Source: Stieleria varia
GTDB taxonomy: Bacteria; Planctomycetota; Planctomycetia; Pirellulales; Pirellulaceae
Direction of reading: 5' to 3'
NCBI RefSeq assembly: GCF_038443385.1
Contig: NZ_CP151726.1
Coordinates: 5,890,001 to 5,954,000, forward strand
Length of the DNA stretch: 64,000 nucleotides
The notes under the pieces were generated by a model, which saw only the letters and a list, made by a program, of their open reading frames with translations, did no database searches and was not told the origin of the DNA. Made by a program: the position numbers and the translations under genes. Positions 7,773 to 17,568 of the stretch are shown here, in pieces (positions within the stretch are counted from its first letter, which is position 1; the number at the start of each line of letters is the position of its first letter).

Positions 7773-10700
7773 ATGTCGCGGCGACTGTTTCTTTCCATGG
7801 GCTCGGACGAGTTCGAAAAGCCCGACGCTCGGTTTCCGGGATTTCGCTCCGCGATGGCGGCCTACTTGCGCCGCGCGGATTGTGCGGTCAAGGTGCAGGA
7901 GGAGTTTCGCCAAGCAGTGGAATGGGACACCGTCGAAAAACTGGCCGAGTACATCCAAGGCTGCGACGCCGTCGTCCATCTGCTGGGACAGCAGCCCGGA
8001 TCGATCGCCAGTGAGTCTGCTCGGAAAGCCTTTCTCGCCAACTCGACGCTTTTAGGCGGAAAGGAATTTCTCGCCGACTATCCAGAGCTGCAAAAAACAC
8101 TCGGCGATTGCTCCGACCTGACCTACACCCAGTGGGAAGCCTTTCTGTCGATTCACTACAGCGTGCCGCTGTTCATTTATGCGACCGACGACGCAGGCAA
8201 AACGCAGCCATCACACATCGAGCGACTGAAGTCCGCAGGAAAGCATGCCGAGTCGTTTCACAGCGATGTCGACTTGTTCGGAAAACTGATCGGTGACCTG
8301 CGAAGCATTCTGCCCGAGATCCCGGAACTCACTCAACGGATCGCGGTCTCAAAATTCTTGCAGCACGTTGCCGAAGTTTTCCTCGGTCGCGAAGCGGAAC
8401 TCGAATTCCTGGACGGTGCGTGGGACAGGCGGATCAATGTGCTGAGCCTGATCGCCTGGGGCGGTGTGGGCAAGACGTCACTGATTTGCCAGTGGATTCA
8501 ACGAAGCTTCATCGACCGCGATTGGAAAGACGACTCGGGGGCCCCGTCGTTGTGGCGGTACTTTGACTGGACGTTTTACGATCAAGGTACCGGTTCGCTG
8601 GACGACGAATCAGCCAACCGTACCGGCAACGTGGGCGATTTCTTTGAGCAGGCCCTCACGTTCTTCGGCGATCCCGACCCCAAACTCCCGGGCAAAGGAA
8701 CGCGGCTCGCGGAGCTGGTGCGGCAGCAACACACGCTACTGATCTTGGACGGCATGGAACCGCTGCAGGCGCCGCCGAACTCCAATCAAGCCGGTCAGTT
8801 GCTCGATCCCGAATTGCACAATTTGCTGGTTGCGCTCGCGCAGCAGAATCCCGGCCTGTGCCTGATCTCCAGCCGACAGCATGTCCGTGATCTGGCCGGT
8901 TTGCGGGGTCGGGCGGCGGAGATCAAGGATTTGGAAGAGCTAACGACCGAAACCGCCATCCGTCTGCTCCGCAAGATGCAGATCACCGGCACGGAGGAGG
9001 AACTGCAGGAAGCCTGCAAAAAGTTCGATTGTCACGCGCTCAGCCTGACGCTGCTCGGTCGGTTCTTGTTCGATGCCCACGGCGGCGACATTTCCCGAAT
9101 CGATCGCGTGAATCTGCACAAGGCCGATCGTCTCACGCGTCCAGAGCGACACCGCACGGCTTGGGGGGTGCTGGAGGCGTACGACGAATGGTTGCAAACA
9201 CACGGGTCCGATCCAACTCTGCTAGCCGTGCTGCGTCTGGTCGGTCTGTTCGATCGCCCTGGGTCTGTCGAATGTTTGCGCGAACTGCGATCGGGTGACG
9301 TGATCGCTGGTTTGACCGAGCCGATTCACAACATGGACCAGGATGAGTGGAACGTGTTGCTCAAACGTCTGGAGCGATCCCATCTGATCCGTCTGCGTCC
9401 TTCGCAAACTCTATCAGGACAACACGACGTCGACGCCCATCCTTTGGTGCGTGAGTACTTTGCGGAGCAACTGCGAAAGGAATCGTCAGAGGCGTTTCAG
9501 ACTGCTCACGGACGATTGTTTGACTACTTGTGCGAATCGACGGAGCATCAGCCTGATGGGATCGACGGTCTGCAACCGCTTTATCAAGCCGTAATGCATG
9601 GCTGCCTGGCTCAACGGCATGAAGAAGCGTTGTACGGCGTGTATGTCGAACGCATTCTTCGTGGCACTGGCCACTTTGGTAGCTACTATAGTTGTTACGC
9701 ACTGGGTGCTCATGGGGACGATTTGCGAGCAATGGCGTCGTTCTTTTTGTCACCATGGGCCAGCGTAGATTCGACTCTTGACCTTGAAGCTCAAGGGTTC
9801 GTTTTCGCCGAGGCAGCGGAAAGGTTAAGGTTGCTGGGGCGATACCAGGAAGCACTCGATCCATTCACAATTAGTGAGCAGATTGCAGTCGAAACTAAAT
9901 GCTGGGATGCTGCTGCAGTACGAGCGTCCAACCTCGGTATGTGCAGTTTGGCTTTGGGGCGAATTCCTGCCGCATTAGAATGCGTTCATCACGCTGTCGA
10001 GTACGCCGACAAAGGTAAAGATTCTTTCCTACGAGCAGACTTTAGAGCAAGTGTCGGGCACGCTCAACATATGGCGGGAGAGTTTGCTGAGGCGATCGAG
10101 TCATTCCGAACAGCGGAGACGCTGCATCTTGCGACTCAACCCAGCTATCCCCAGCTATACTCGTTTCAAGGCTACAACTACGGAAAGTTGCTCCTGGCAC
10201 AGGCTGAACGCTTCGTATGGAGAATCATTCTCGGTTCGATTCAACGTGGATCAAGAGACGAATCCGATCAACAACTTCGAGGAATCGTCGCTGCGGAACT
10301 GCGAGAGTCAGCCGCTCGCGTTGCGAACTTGTTTCGATGGCGTGACAGCACCGACAATCCCCTCACGATAGGACTGGATTATCTTTACCGTGCATTGGTG
10401 AACCTCTATTCAGAAATCCATCGTTCAGTGACATCACTTCCGAGTCGGTCGATCTCGGATTCTCAGGCAGTTCGGGACCTCGAAGTTGCGAGTCGCGAGC
10501 TGAAAAAGAGTGGTCACATCGAAGCCGTTCTCGAGTGTTACATTGCAACGGGAATGTGCCAAGCACTTTCAGGTGCTCCCATATCGTCGATTGCGTTGCT
10601 GGCCGAAGCTGAACAGATCGCCACTCGTGGCCCGATGCCACTCTACTTGGCGGACATCCACCTCACACGAGCAAGACTCATTGGAAGTCCGAAGGTGGAT

Positions 10701-10838
10701 GTTGAAGGTCTCAATGTGGACGTTCGGACCGAACTTGCCGAAGCCCGCCGCTTGATTGAAAAACACAAATACAACCGCCGGATGCCGGAGCTCCTGGATG
10801 CTGAAGCGGTGCTCCTTCACGGGGAAACGGACTCATGA
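7773..10838 (+). CDS. STAND NTPase: DUF4062-like N-terminus, NB-ARC/NACHT core, helical repeat C-terminus
   Basis: A 1021-residue protein in three parts. Residues 1-180 resemble the DUF4062 domain found on STAND proteins: an early strand LFLSMGSDEF, CDAVVHLLGQQPGS at 64-79, and YTQWEAFLSIHYSVPLFIY at 118-136. Residues ~200-560 are a STAND P-loop core with FLGREAEL, Walker A GGVGKT at 230-235, Walker B TLLILDGME at 321-329, an NB-ARC-like SSRQHV at 366-371 and CHALSLTLLGRFL. The rest is helical with TPR-like repeats, a likely ligand-sensing or oligomerisation arm. STAND NTPases act as signal-activated switches, and many are antiphage sensors. It is translationally coupled (ATGA) to the TIR-Nudix gene. 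Its stretch from about 9.8 kb is more A+T-rich than its 5' half, possibly marking a different origin of the repeat region. Confidence 0.85.
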   Translation: MSRRLFLSMGSDEFEKPDARFPGFRSAMAAYLRRADCAVKVQEEFRQAVEWDTVEKLAEYIQGCDAVVHLLGQQPGSIASESARKAFLANSTLLGGKEFLADYPELQKTLGDCSDLTYTQWEAFLSIHYSVPLFIYATDDAGKTQPSHIERLKSAGKHAESFHSDVDLFGKLIGDLRSILPEIPELTQRIAVSKFLQHVAEVFLGREAELEFLDGAWDRRINVLSLIAWGGVGKTSLICQWIQRSFIDRDWKDDSGAPSLWRYFDWTFYDQGTGSLDDESANRTGNVGDFFEQALTFFGDPDPKLPGKGTRLAELVRQQHTLLILDGMEPLQAPPNSNQAGQLLDPELHNLLVALAQQNPGLCLISSRQHVRDLAGLRGRAAEIKDLEELTTETAIRLLRKMQITGTEEELQEACKKFDCHALSLTLLGRFLFDAHGGDISRIDRVNLHKADRLTRPERHRTAWGVLEAYDEWLQTHGSDPTLLAVLRLVGLFDRPGSVECLRELRSGDVIAGLTEPIHNMDQDEWNVLLKRLERSHLIRLRPSQTLSGQHDVDAHPLVREYFAEQLRKESSEAFQTAHGRLFDYLCESTEHQPDGIDGLQPLYQAVMHGCLAQRHEEALYGVYVERILRGTGHFGSYYSCYALGAHGDDLRAMASFFLSPWASVDSTLDLEAQGFVFAEAAERLRLLGRYQEALDPFTISEQIAVETKCWDAAAVRASNLGMCSLALGRIPAALECVHHAVEYADKGKDSFLRADFRASVGHAQHMAGEFAEAIESFRTAETLHLATQPSYPQLYSFQGYNYGKLLLAQAERFVWRIILGSIQRGSRDESDQQLRGIVAAELRESAARVANLFRWRDSTDNPLTIGLDYLYRALVNLYSEIHRSVTSLPSRSISDSQAVRDLEVASRELKKSGHIEAVLECYIATGMCQALSGAPISSIALLAEAEQIATRGPMPLYLADIHLTRARLIGSPKVDVEGLNVDVRTELAEARRLIEKHKYNRRMPELLDAEAVLLHGETDS

Positions 10839-12202
10839 AAACCTTCATCAGCTTTTCCACTGCTGACCAATCGCCCGCCGATCAGTTTGTTGATGAACTG
10901 AGATTGTTTTACATCGATGACTTCTTCTTTTCGTCTCGAACGATGGACGAAGGCTACTGGTTGTCGCAGATCGAAGCCGAAATCGAACAGGCGAAATGGT
11001 TCTTTGTCCTGATTTCCAAGAACTCCGTCGCGTCGAAGTGGGTGCGGCGCGAAGTCGAATTGGCGATGTCGCTGCCGCATTTGAAAGGCCGTGTCGTTCC
11101 CGTCCTCCTGGAAGACACTCCGGGATGGGAGGATTTACACGAGCACATCGGTCGCTTGCAGACGTTCAATCTTTATCGCAACCGCGAAGAGTCGATGACT
11201 CGCATCATCGAAGGCATCTTTCGCCGACCACGACATCGACATCCACCCTATCGCGTGGGCGATGTGATGATCCAAGTGTTGATTCTCGCTGGCGGAAACG
11301 GCAGGACACGCTATCGGGATGGTGATGTGCTGTGTGACGGCCCGACAGCCGACACATCGAATCGTAAGTTCCGCCTGCCCGATGATGTGGCTCAAAACGC
11401 TGACGAGCGCATCTCTGAAACGAAGGCCGCGATGGATGCCAAAGGCCGAATGTTCGTCAACAATCCGCAAGTTCGTTTGAAGGACTACAGCTACGGCGGT
11501 TCGAAGGAGTCGGGCGGTTTGTCAGACAAACCACTGCGTCTAACACTCGGATGGACGGAGTATTTTCACACTCGGCTGACCAATCAAGAGCGAGCCTTCA
11601 TCTTGCCCGATGGTCAATCGATCGAGCTGAAATACGGTCGCGATCTGGCGGACCTTAGTGAGAGCGAATTGTCAAATCCGATTGCGACCAACATGAGTGT
11701 CGTCACCGCCGATGGCAAGATCTTCCTCGCGACACGGGGAAAGAAAGTCGCTTGGAATCCGGGTGAATTTCAACCCGCAGTCAGCGGAGATGGTCAGCCG
11801 GAGGATCTCGACGAAAACGGGGTTTACGATCCGTTTCACACCGCGATGCGTGAGGCACAGGAAGAATGCATCGGCGGTTACCCGGTCACACGTGACATGG
11901 TCACTTTCTTTGGGCTCGCTCGCACACGCGGAACGCAGTTTCCCTTTCTGTTCGGCGAAATCCGATTGCCCGTTGCCAGCACTGAACTGCCCCCACCGCT
12001 CAGCCCGTTCGAAGGCCATCCGTTTCCGATCGACTTCACGATCGACGGTGTCTGCGATTGGGTACGCAAGTATCACCTGGACCACTATCACGGTCGGCGC
12101 GGAGGCGTGATCGGCACAACGCTCTTTTCGCTACTCCAGTCGCTGCACTACGAATATCCCGACCAGTGGTCCGACGTCGCAAATCGGCTGCGCATTGCGT
12201 AG
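10835..12202 (+). CDS. TIR domain fused to Nudix-like hydrolase domain
   Basis: A 455-residue protein. Residues 1-130 are a TIR domain: KTFISFSTAD at the start, a BB-loop region near residue 40, FFVLISKNSVASKWV, and SKWVRRE, in which E73 occupies the catalytic Glu position of NAD-cleaving TIRs (W-V-x-x-E). Residues ~145-450 form a second domain with a Nudix-box-like core, TAMREAQEEC at ~336-345. REAQEE matches the REUXEE heart, although upstream box spacing is imperfect. Nudix enzymes often hydrolyse ADP-ribose or related NAD products, which a TIR NADase makes. It overlaps the STAND gene by 4 nt, so the STAND protein is the probable trigger. The TIR call is strong; the Nudix call is moderate and its activity is inferred. 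Confidence 0.82.
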   Translation: MKTFISFSTADQSPADQFVDELRLFYIDDFFFSSRTMDEGYWLSQIEAEIEQAKWFFVLISKNSVASKWVRREVELAMSLPHLKGRVVPVLLEDTPGWEDLHEHIGRLQTFNLYRNREESMTRIIEGIFRRPRHRHPPYRVGDVMIQVLILAGGNGRTRYRDGDVLCDGPTADTSNRKFRLPDDVAQNADERISETKAAMDAKGRMFVNNPQVRLKDYSYGGSKESGGLSDKPLRLTLGWTEYFHTRLTNQERAFILPDGQSIELKYGRDLADLSESELSNPIATNMSVVTADGKIFLATRGKKVAWNPGEFQPAVSGDGQPEDLDENGVYDPFHTAMREAQEECIGGYPVTRDMVTFFGLARTRGTQFPFLFGEIRLPVASTELPPPLSPFEGHPFPIDFTIDGVCDWVRKYHLDHYHGRRGGVIGTTLFSLLQSLHYEYPDQWSDVANRLRIA

Positions 12203-12207
12203 CGTAG

Positions 12208-12324
12208 CAGCTTGTTGATTTATTTGGTGTTACCGAAATACTGGTGAGCCGTTGGCCGTAAGGCCTCGGGCAATGCGTATGGCCCGGCCGCTCACGCGTC
12301 GCGGCTCACTAAATCAACAGGCTG
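12208..12324. repeat. Palindromic intergenic repeat, family B
   Basis: Outer arms cagcttgttgattta (12208-12222) and taaatcaacaggctg (12310-12324) are inverted repeats with one mismatch. Inner arms ggtgagccg (12243-12251) and cggctcac (12302-12309) nest inside. The unit starts six bases after the TIR-Nudix stop and may also work as an RNA hairpin terminator or processing signal. No ORF is carried. Confidence 0.8.
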
Positions 12325-12338
12325 TTAGGCCCCTGGTT

Positions 12339-12422
12339 GGAGTCTAGCCTTCAGGCGATCGAGTGCTTTAGGCGATCGGGGGCTCGTACAGTTCAGGTTT
12401 GATCGGCTGAAGCCTAGACTCC
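12339..12422. repeat. Palindromic intergenic repeat, family A copy 2
   Basis: Arms ggagtctagccttcag (12339-12354) and ctgaagcctagactcc (12407-12422) are inverted, with one mismatch. The element has the same orientation as the copy at 7553-7662, but only one degenerate inner unit. The two copies bracket the STAND and TIR-Nudix genes. Confidence 0.85.
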
Positions 12423-12721
12423 AACGGGGACAGACGACCTTGCTTTCCGAAATGACAACCTTTAGACAAATCTGGTGGTCGGCGTAAATCGTTGCTACAA
12501 TGACACTTGAGATGTTTTCGCGGGTCGCTGAAATAATCTGCCCTCCTGAAGCATCTCAGTTGAGAATCCACCCCGTTTCCGCACCATTTGTGTTTCGGCA
12601 ATGCGCCGATCCTGCCCCACCCGAGCGGAATTTGCAGCCTCCAGCGAAGCAAGAGCGATTCGCTGGTTCCGTTGCGTCCAAGAGTGACCGTCGACCGTCC
12701 CTTCTTTTTGAACGATCCATT

Positions 12722-14056
12722 ATGCTGAACCGCAGAAATCTGTTTCAAGCAATGGCAGCCACCGCTGGCGTTACTTTGGGAACTTCGCTCCTGCCCGAGC
12801 ACCTTTTGGCGTCACCGCTGACGGAATCGATACCGGGCAACACGACGCCCAAGCGGATCATCTTTTTTATGCAGAACCAAGGCTTCGACCCCAAGACGTG
12901 CATCCCAGCCGGATTGAAGAACAGCGGATCGCTGGCAAAGGTCAAGCTGCCTGAGCCGATCAGCCCTCTGGAACCCTACAAGGACCGACTGCACATCATC
13001 AACGGACTGCACGGCGTCCACACCAGTCCGTCGCATAGTGCTTTCTTTGGTGCCCTGGGTGGATACCGAGGCAGCGACGGTGTTCCACCCAGCGGTCCGA
13101 CGATCGACTACGAGCTGAGCAACGTGCTGCCTCAGACGCTGCTGCCGCACTTATGTATCGGCATGGACTCGATCGAGAACATGACGACGAAGCCCACGAT
13201 TGCGACGCTGTCCGCCAGCGGCGCGGGGCAACCGATCTTCATGCACTCCAATCCCAACCACCTCTACCAGATGCTCTACGGCGGCATCTCGACCGGCGAC
13301 ATTCGACGGCAGCACGAAGCACGATCGAGCATGATGAGCCAGATTGAAAAACTGGCGGCCGCCAAAGGTCAATCGCTGCCAAGCGGAGACCATCAACGTT
13401 ACGGCCAGTATGTCCAAGGGTTCAAGGAAGCCAACGGGCTTCGGGACCGACTGGAGACGGTTGCCGATCACCTCAGGAAGTTTGCCCCCACGGTGGACGA
13501 GCGATACACGCAGCCAAAATTCGAAACGGACTGGCATGATGTCCTGCTGGATCTTGGCATCTCGGCACTCACCTCGGGAATCACCAACACGTTGACCATC
13601 GGTTCTGGTCGTGGCGAAATCTTCGGCGCATGGAAAGGTCTGGGCGTCGATCAGCAAGGACACAACCTCGGCCACATGGATCAGCCCGACAATCCGATCT
13701 GGATCAAGATCCGTCAATACAACAGCCGCATGCTGGTCAAGATCATGGAGTCGCTGGAAAGCATCCCGGAGGGCAGCGGCACCATGATGGATCACACACT
13801 GGTCGTCTACACCAGCAACAATGCCGACAAACAACACACCAACGGTGCCAACTGGCCCGTGATGTTGCTGGGCAACTTCGATGGCGCCTTCAAGACTGGG
13901 TGCTTCACCCAACTGGACGGCAAACGTCCCATCAATGCGTTCTACACCACTCTGCTCAGAGCGGCCGGTCAGAACTGTGATCGATTCAACATGGACGACA
14001 AGATGGCCAAAAAATTCGACAGCGATACCGGTCCGGTGAAGGAACTGTTGGTGTGA
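12722..14056 (+). CDS. DUF1552 family secreted protein
   Basis: A 444-residue protein of the DUF1552 family common in planctomycetes. The start ATG 12722 gives [16 protein letters not shown], a twin-arginine-like signal (RRNLF then a hydrophobic stretch), so it is probably exported. The frame is open further upstream to 12500, but that extension is not signal-like. Conserved-looking segments include [12 protein letters not shown], a THGxH-like region around [17 protein letters not shown], and [15 protein letters not shown]. The distant resemblance of this family to sulfatase/phosphatase-fold proteins is known, but no reaction is established. It overlaps the DUF1592-type gene by 4 nt (GTGA), and such pairs recur in planctomycete genomes, suggesting a joint role, probably in polysaccharide or periplasmic metabolism. 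Confidence 0.88.
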   Translation: MLNRRNLFQAMAATAGVTLGTSLLPEHLLASPLTESIPGNTTPKRIIFFMQNQGFDPKTCIPAGLKNSGSLAKVKLPEPISPLEPYKDRLHIINGLHGVHTSPSHSAFFGALGGYRGSDGVPPSGPTIDYELSNVLPQTLLPHLCIGMDSIENMTTKPTIATLSASGAGQPIFMHSNPNHLYQMLYGGISTGDIRRQHEARSSMMSQIEKLAAAKGQSLPSGDHQRYGQYVQGFKEANGLRDRLETVADHLRKFAPTVDERYTQPKFETDWHDVLLDLGISALTSGITNTLTIGSGRGEIFGAWKGLGVDQQGHNLGHMDQPDNPIWIKIRQYNSRMLVKIMESLESIPEGSGTMMDHTLVVYTSNNADKQHTNGANWPVMLLGNFDGAFKTGCFTQLDGKRPINAFYTTLLRAAGQNCDRFNMDDKMAKKFDSDTGPVKELLV

Positions 14057-16638
14057 ACAAGGCAACGTTTTTCATCCCGCTGGCATTCATTCTGTGTTTC
14101 GGTGTCGCGTCACAATCATCCGCGGAGACGTACATACCGGGGCAAAAGACCGGCAAAACATTCGCAAGCTTCGTCAAGCCGTTTCTAACGAGCCATTGTG
14201 TCGATTGTCACGGTGACTCGGATCCCGAAGGCGGGCTTTCGCTTCACGATCTCGGCCCCGTCGATGAAATCAACGCGGGGATTTGGAGAAGCGTTTGGGC
14301 GCAGGTTGCATTGAAAGAGATGCCGCCGGAGGACGCGGAGGAACTGGAGGTTGTGCCACGCCTGCAGTTGACCGATTGGATCGTCGACGAGCTGACCAGG
14401 GTGATGCAAGACAAAGGCGGATTCCGGGACCACTTGGACCCCAACAAAGGCAACTTCGTCGATCACGAATTGCTCTTTGGTCCGCTTCCTGAGGAAATCA
14501 AACTGGTGCCGACGTCCTCACCCGCTCGGATCTGGCGAGTGACACCGCAGGAACATATCACGCGGCTGAATGAGTTGATCAATAGCGAGCCCGAGTTCGA
14601 CCCCGCCAAGCCAGGTCTGCGAACACGAGGCGATGTCGTCCCCACCAACCACGGCGGTGAACTGAAGCTCTACTTTGGCGTCGACCGCATCATCCAGTGG
14701 CAAGGCGGAACGGTCGCCTATGCCACCTCCGTAAAAAGCGTCCCAGCCGTGTTGTCGTCGGCACGCAACCATGGCCTGGAAAACTACCCGGATTTCTACA
14801 CGGTCAACGGTGCCGAAGCGACCCAGATCATGGGCGTTGCCTCCGACATCATTCGCTACATGGCGTACGGCCCGCTCAGCATCGCACAGCCGTACCAAAT
14901 CACAGACGATCCGAAGTCCATCGCAGACAAGATGAAAGGTGACTTACGTGGCTTGCCAACAAGTCTTGTCTACAGCACCAAAGTCGTTCGTCCGCTGACG
15001 CCGGTGTACGACCTGATGAGCCAAGAAGGTTTTGATAACGATCGCCTGCGCGCCGCGGTGGATTATCTCTTTGAAGCGTTGACGTTCCGACCGCCGAATC
15101 AGAACGAGTCAGACGGCTACCTGACCATTGTCAAACAGTCCATCGACAAACTCGGCAAAGAGGACGGTGCAGTTCTTGGCCTGTCCGCCATCTTTCTCGA
15201 TCGCGACGCCCTGTTCCGTCCGGAATTGGTCAAAAATGGCAAGCCGGATGAGCATGGCCGCGTCATGATGAAAGATTGGGAACTGGGATTGGCCGTCAAT
15301 CATGCGCTGCGTTACATCAAACCTGATGAAACATTGCGGCAAGCCATCATCGGTGGCCGCATGCAAACACGGGACGATGTCAGACGGGAAGTGGAGCGGA
15401 TGCTGGCCGATGACAGTATCCGCAAACCGCGTGTGCTACGCTTCTTCCGAGACTTCTTTGACTACGACCTTGGCGGCTATATCTGCAAGGACAATCGGGC
15501 ATTGGCGGAAACGGGCGTCAGCAATCGGGGTACGGATCACTACCGCGCGATGTTCGATGCAACGGCGAGTACCGATCGGCTGATCGAGCTGATCCTGCAA
15601 GAAGACACAGACGTCTTGAAGCAACTGCTGACCACCGACAAGGTCGTGGCCACTCCGAGCGACAAGGTTTACTTTGGCAAGCAGCGAACCGCAGAGGAAA
15701 AGGCCGCGGCACAGCGGGAGGCAAAGAAACAGGCAGCCGAGAAAGCGGAGAGGGAAACAGCGGAGTTGGCTGCAGCGAAACAGGAACTCGCCGAACTGCA
15801 GGCGTTTATCGAAGCGAACTCGGGGGAGGAGAAGTCGAAACGCAAGGAGTTGGCGGAAAAGAAGCGGGCGGTCGCTGCCGCCGAGAAAAAGCTGGATGCC
15901 GCCACCAAAGGAAAGCGAGGCGGCAATGAAAACTTCAGTGTTGCCACGGCCGACCTCAATGGGCCGCCCATTTTTGCTCGCGTCAGTCATCGCAGCTTCG
16001 GTGCCGGATCAATGAAGCCCGAGCGAATTCTGGCCACAGCGCCGGCGGACCAGCGGTTGGGCATTTTGACCCATCCCAGTTGGCTCGTTTCGCATTCTGA
16101 TGCGATGGACAATCATGCCATTCGACGTGGACGTTGGATACGCGAACGTTTACTCGGTGGCGGAATTCCCGATGTCCCGATCACGGTGGACGCCATGCTG
16201 CCCGACGAGCCAAAGAACACGCTTCGGGAACGCATGCGAGTGACAAGAGAAACGTATTGCTGGACGTGCCACCAAAAAATGGACCCATTGGGACTGCCCT
16301 TTGAAATGTTCAACCACGCAGGATTGTTTCGTGAGACGGAACTTGGCAAGCCGGTCGACACCTCAGGCGAAGTCATCAACTCGGGCGATTCCAGACTTGA
16401 TGGTGAAGTCGACAACGCAATCGATTTGATCAAGCGGCTCGCCGAAAGCGAGCGTGTTGAACAAGTTTTCGTCCGACACGCTTTCCGTTTCTGGATGGGG
16501 CGCAACGAAACGCTTAACGATGCCCCGGCCTTGCAAGCCGCCTACCGAGCCTACAAGGACAACGGCGGTAGCATGAACGCGTTGATCACATCACTGCTCA
16601 CGTCCGATGCATTCCTGTATCGGACGGAGCAGGACTGA
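14053..16638 (+). CDS. Planctomycete cytochrome-like PSCyt1-DUF1587/1592/1588/1585 protein
   Basis: An 861-residue exported protein. It starts at GTG 14053, overlapping the DUF1552 stop, and has a clear signal peptide ([19 protein letters not shown]). CVDCH at residues 49-53 is a haem c-type motif of the PSCyt1 domain. The rest follows the DUF1587-DUF1592-DUF1588-DUF1585 order, including a second [12 protein letters not shown] motif near the C-terminus and the ending [11 protein letters not shown] typical of the family. A highly charged coiled coil of ~75 residues (about 15690-15920) interrupts the region between DUF1592 and DUF1588. The family is greatly expanded in planctomycetes; redox activity through haem is likely but the substrate is unknown. 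Confidence 0.9.
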   Translation: MNKATFFIPLAFILCFGVASQSSAETYIPGQKTGKTFASFVKPFLTSHCVDCHGDSDPEGGLSLHDLGPVDEINAGIWRSVWAQVALKEMPPEDAEELEVVPRLQLTDWIVDELTRVMQDKGGFRDHLDPNKGNFVDHELLFGPLPEEIKLVPTSSPARIWRVTPQEHITRLNELINSEPEFDPAKPGLRTRGDVVPTNHGGELKLYFGVDRIIQWQGGTVAYATSVKSVPAVLSSARNHGLENYPDFYTVNGAEATQIMGVASDIIRYMAYGPLSIAQPYQITDDPKSIADKMKGDLRGLPTSLVYSTKVVRPLTPVYDLMSQEGFDNDRLRAAVDYLFEALTFRPPNQNESDGYLTIVKQSIDKLGKEDGAVLGLSAIFLDRDALFRPELVKNGKPDEHGRVMMKDWELGLAVNHALRYIKPDETLRQAIIGGRMQTRDDVRREVERMLADDSIRKPRVLRFFRDFFDYDLGGYICKDNRALAETGVSNRGTDHYRAMFDATASTDRLIELILQEDTDVLKQLLTTDKVVATPSDKVYFGKQRTAEEKAAAQREAKKQAAEKAERETAELAAAKQELAELQAFIEANSGEEKSKRKELAEKKRAVAAAEKKLDAATKGKRGGNENFSVATADLNGPPIFARVSHRSFGAGSMKPERILATAPADQRLGILTHPSWLVSHSDAMDNHAIRRGRWIRERLLGGGIPDVPITVDAMLPDEPKNTLRERMRVTRETYCWTCHQKMDPLGLPFEMFNHAGLFRETELGKPVDTSGEVINSGDSRLDGEVDNAIDLIKRLAESERVEQVFVRHAFRFWMGRNETLNDAPALQAAYRAYKDNGGSMNALITSLLTSDAFLYRTEQD

Positions 16639-17043
16639 GAGCGATCGAGTCCCTGCGATCGCATGAAGTGATCATTCGGACTCGAACTAGTTCTCGTCGC
16701 TGCACCGTTTCTCGACTTCCTACTGTTCTGGGTATTGACCCAGGGGATGGCAATTTTTCGAGTGTCCGTTCTTGGCGGCGTATTTCTTGGGACAATACTT
16801 CTGCGCGATCGTTCCCCGGTACGGTGTTCTCGCGGCCAGGATTGGAATCGTGGCGCCGCTCGCTGCCATTGTTGAGATGAGAGAATGCGGAAGTTCGCCC
16901 AACGGAAGGTTTTAACGACACCGCCCTAAACGAAGCCAATGATGTCTGAACTAAGGAAGATTCTACCACCGGAGGGCAGCTTGGACAAACGAAAGCGGTG
17001 TGCCGAAGGCCTAACGCAAAAACCATGTTAGGCGACCGTAACG
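16639..17043. other. Intergenic, 405 bp, no confident gene
   Basis: A minus-strand open frame at 16720-16902 encodes about 60 residues rich in Lys and with two Cys; it has no recognisable family and no ribosome binding site, so it is not called. The right end contains the attC-like hairpin described at 17009-17037. Confidence 0.45.
17009..17037 (-). repeat. attC-like heptamer pair beside the toxin gene
   Basis: On the minus strand the toxin stop (17044) is followed by GGTCGCCTAAC (17037-17027), 11 nt, and then GTTAGGC (17015-17009). The heptamers match the integron attC core consensus RYYYAAC and GTTRRRY. The whole site is far shorter than usual attC sites (57 nt or more) and lacks L boxes, so it may instead be a simple hairpin terminator. 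Confidence 0.45.
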
Positions 17044-17331
17044 CTACCGGCCACGCCAATATCCGGGACGGCGCTTTGCATGGGCCACTGCAATGACAAC
17101 GATACGATCATCGTTAACGCGAAAAACGATTTGAAACGGAAACTTGATGACACTACAGGATTGGTGTCGATCGTCAATGCTGACGAACCGCTTGGGATCG
17201 TCCATGATTGACGCAACCGCTACATCAACTGCCACCAAAAAGTTGCGTGCAGCTCTCGAACTTCGTTCGGCGTACCATTCGGCGGACTCGGAAAGTTCAA
17301 TTGTCGCATCAGGGTGAAAATCAACCTGCAT
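17044..17331 (-). CDS. RelE/ParE-family toxin
   Basis: A 95-residue protein starting at MQVDFHPDATIELSESAEWY. It has the ParE/RelE layout: an N-terminal strand, two helices with the EWYAERS pattern, VASIMDDPKRFV, and C-terminal strands FPFQIVFRVNDDRIVVIAVAHAKRRPGYW. These toxins poison gyrase (ParE) or cleave mRNA (RelE); the His-Ala-Lys-Arg-Arg-Pro-x-Tyr-Trp end is typical of the ParE-like branch. The frame is open upstream to 17436, but the start chosen overlaps the antitoxin end by 11 nt, the normal coupling for such modules. Confidence 0.88.
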   Translation of the reverse strand: MQVDFHPDATIELSESAEWYAERSSRAARNFLVAVDVAVASIMDDPKRFVSIDDRHQSCSVIKFPFQIVFRVNDDRIVVIAVAHAKRRPGYWRGR

Positions 17332-17563
17332 CGCCAATACCGTGTTTCTCAAACAATCGGGCGCGAATCGTTGACCAGCTTTCTGTTTCGACAGTTCCAG
17401 CGTCAATCTCATTGCTGCGGCGATCGATCTCAGCAAGCCACTCAGGTGAAAGACGTGGTGGATGGTCGTCGGGAACCGACGAGGCCAAGTCGTCGATCAG
17501 TCGAAGACGATCGTCAATTGGCAGTTGCGTAGCGCTTGCAAGAATGTCTTGGTATTGAGACAT
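17321..17563 (-). CDS. Antitoxin, addiction-module component family
   Basis: An 80-residue protein beginning MSQYQDILASATQLP. It has the LPxxDRLRLIDDLASSVPDD helix and the later LSPEWLAEIDRRSNEIDAG segment, matching the small 'putative addiction module component' family (TIGR02574 type) usually found ahead of ParE/RelE toxins. The start 17563 is chosen over 17596 because GTTAGGCGACC just upstream looks like the module border. It would neutralise the toxin encoded directly downstream and probably autoregulate. Confidence 0.87.
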   Translation of the reverse strand: MSQYQDILASATQLPIDDRLRLIDDLASSVPDDHPPRLSPEWLAEIDRRSNEIDAGTVETESWSTIRARLFEKHGIGDAG

Positions 17564-17568
17564 AGCTA

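Noticed and set aside
16720-16902. 60-codon minus-strand frame with Lys-rich, two-Cys sequence
   Set aside because: Slightly protein-like, but there is no start signal or known family; not enough to call a gene.
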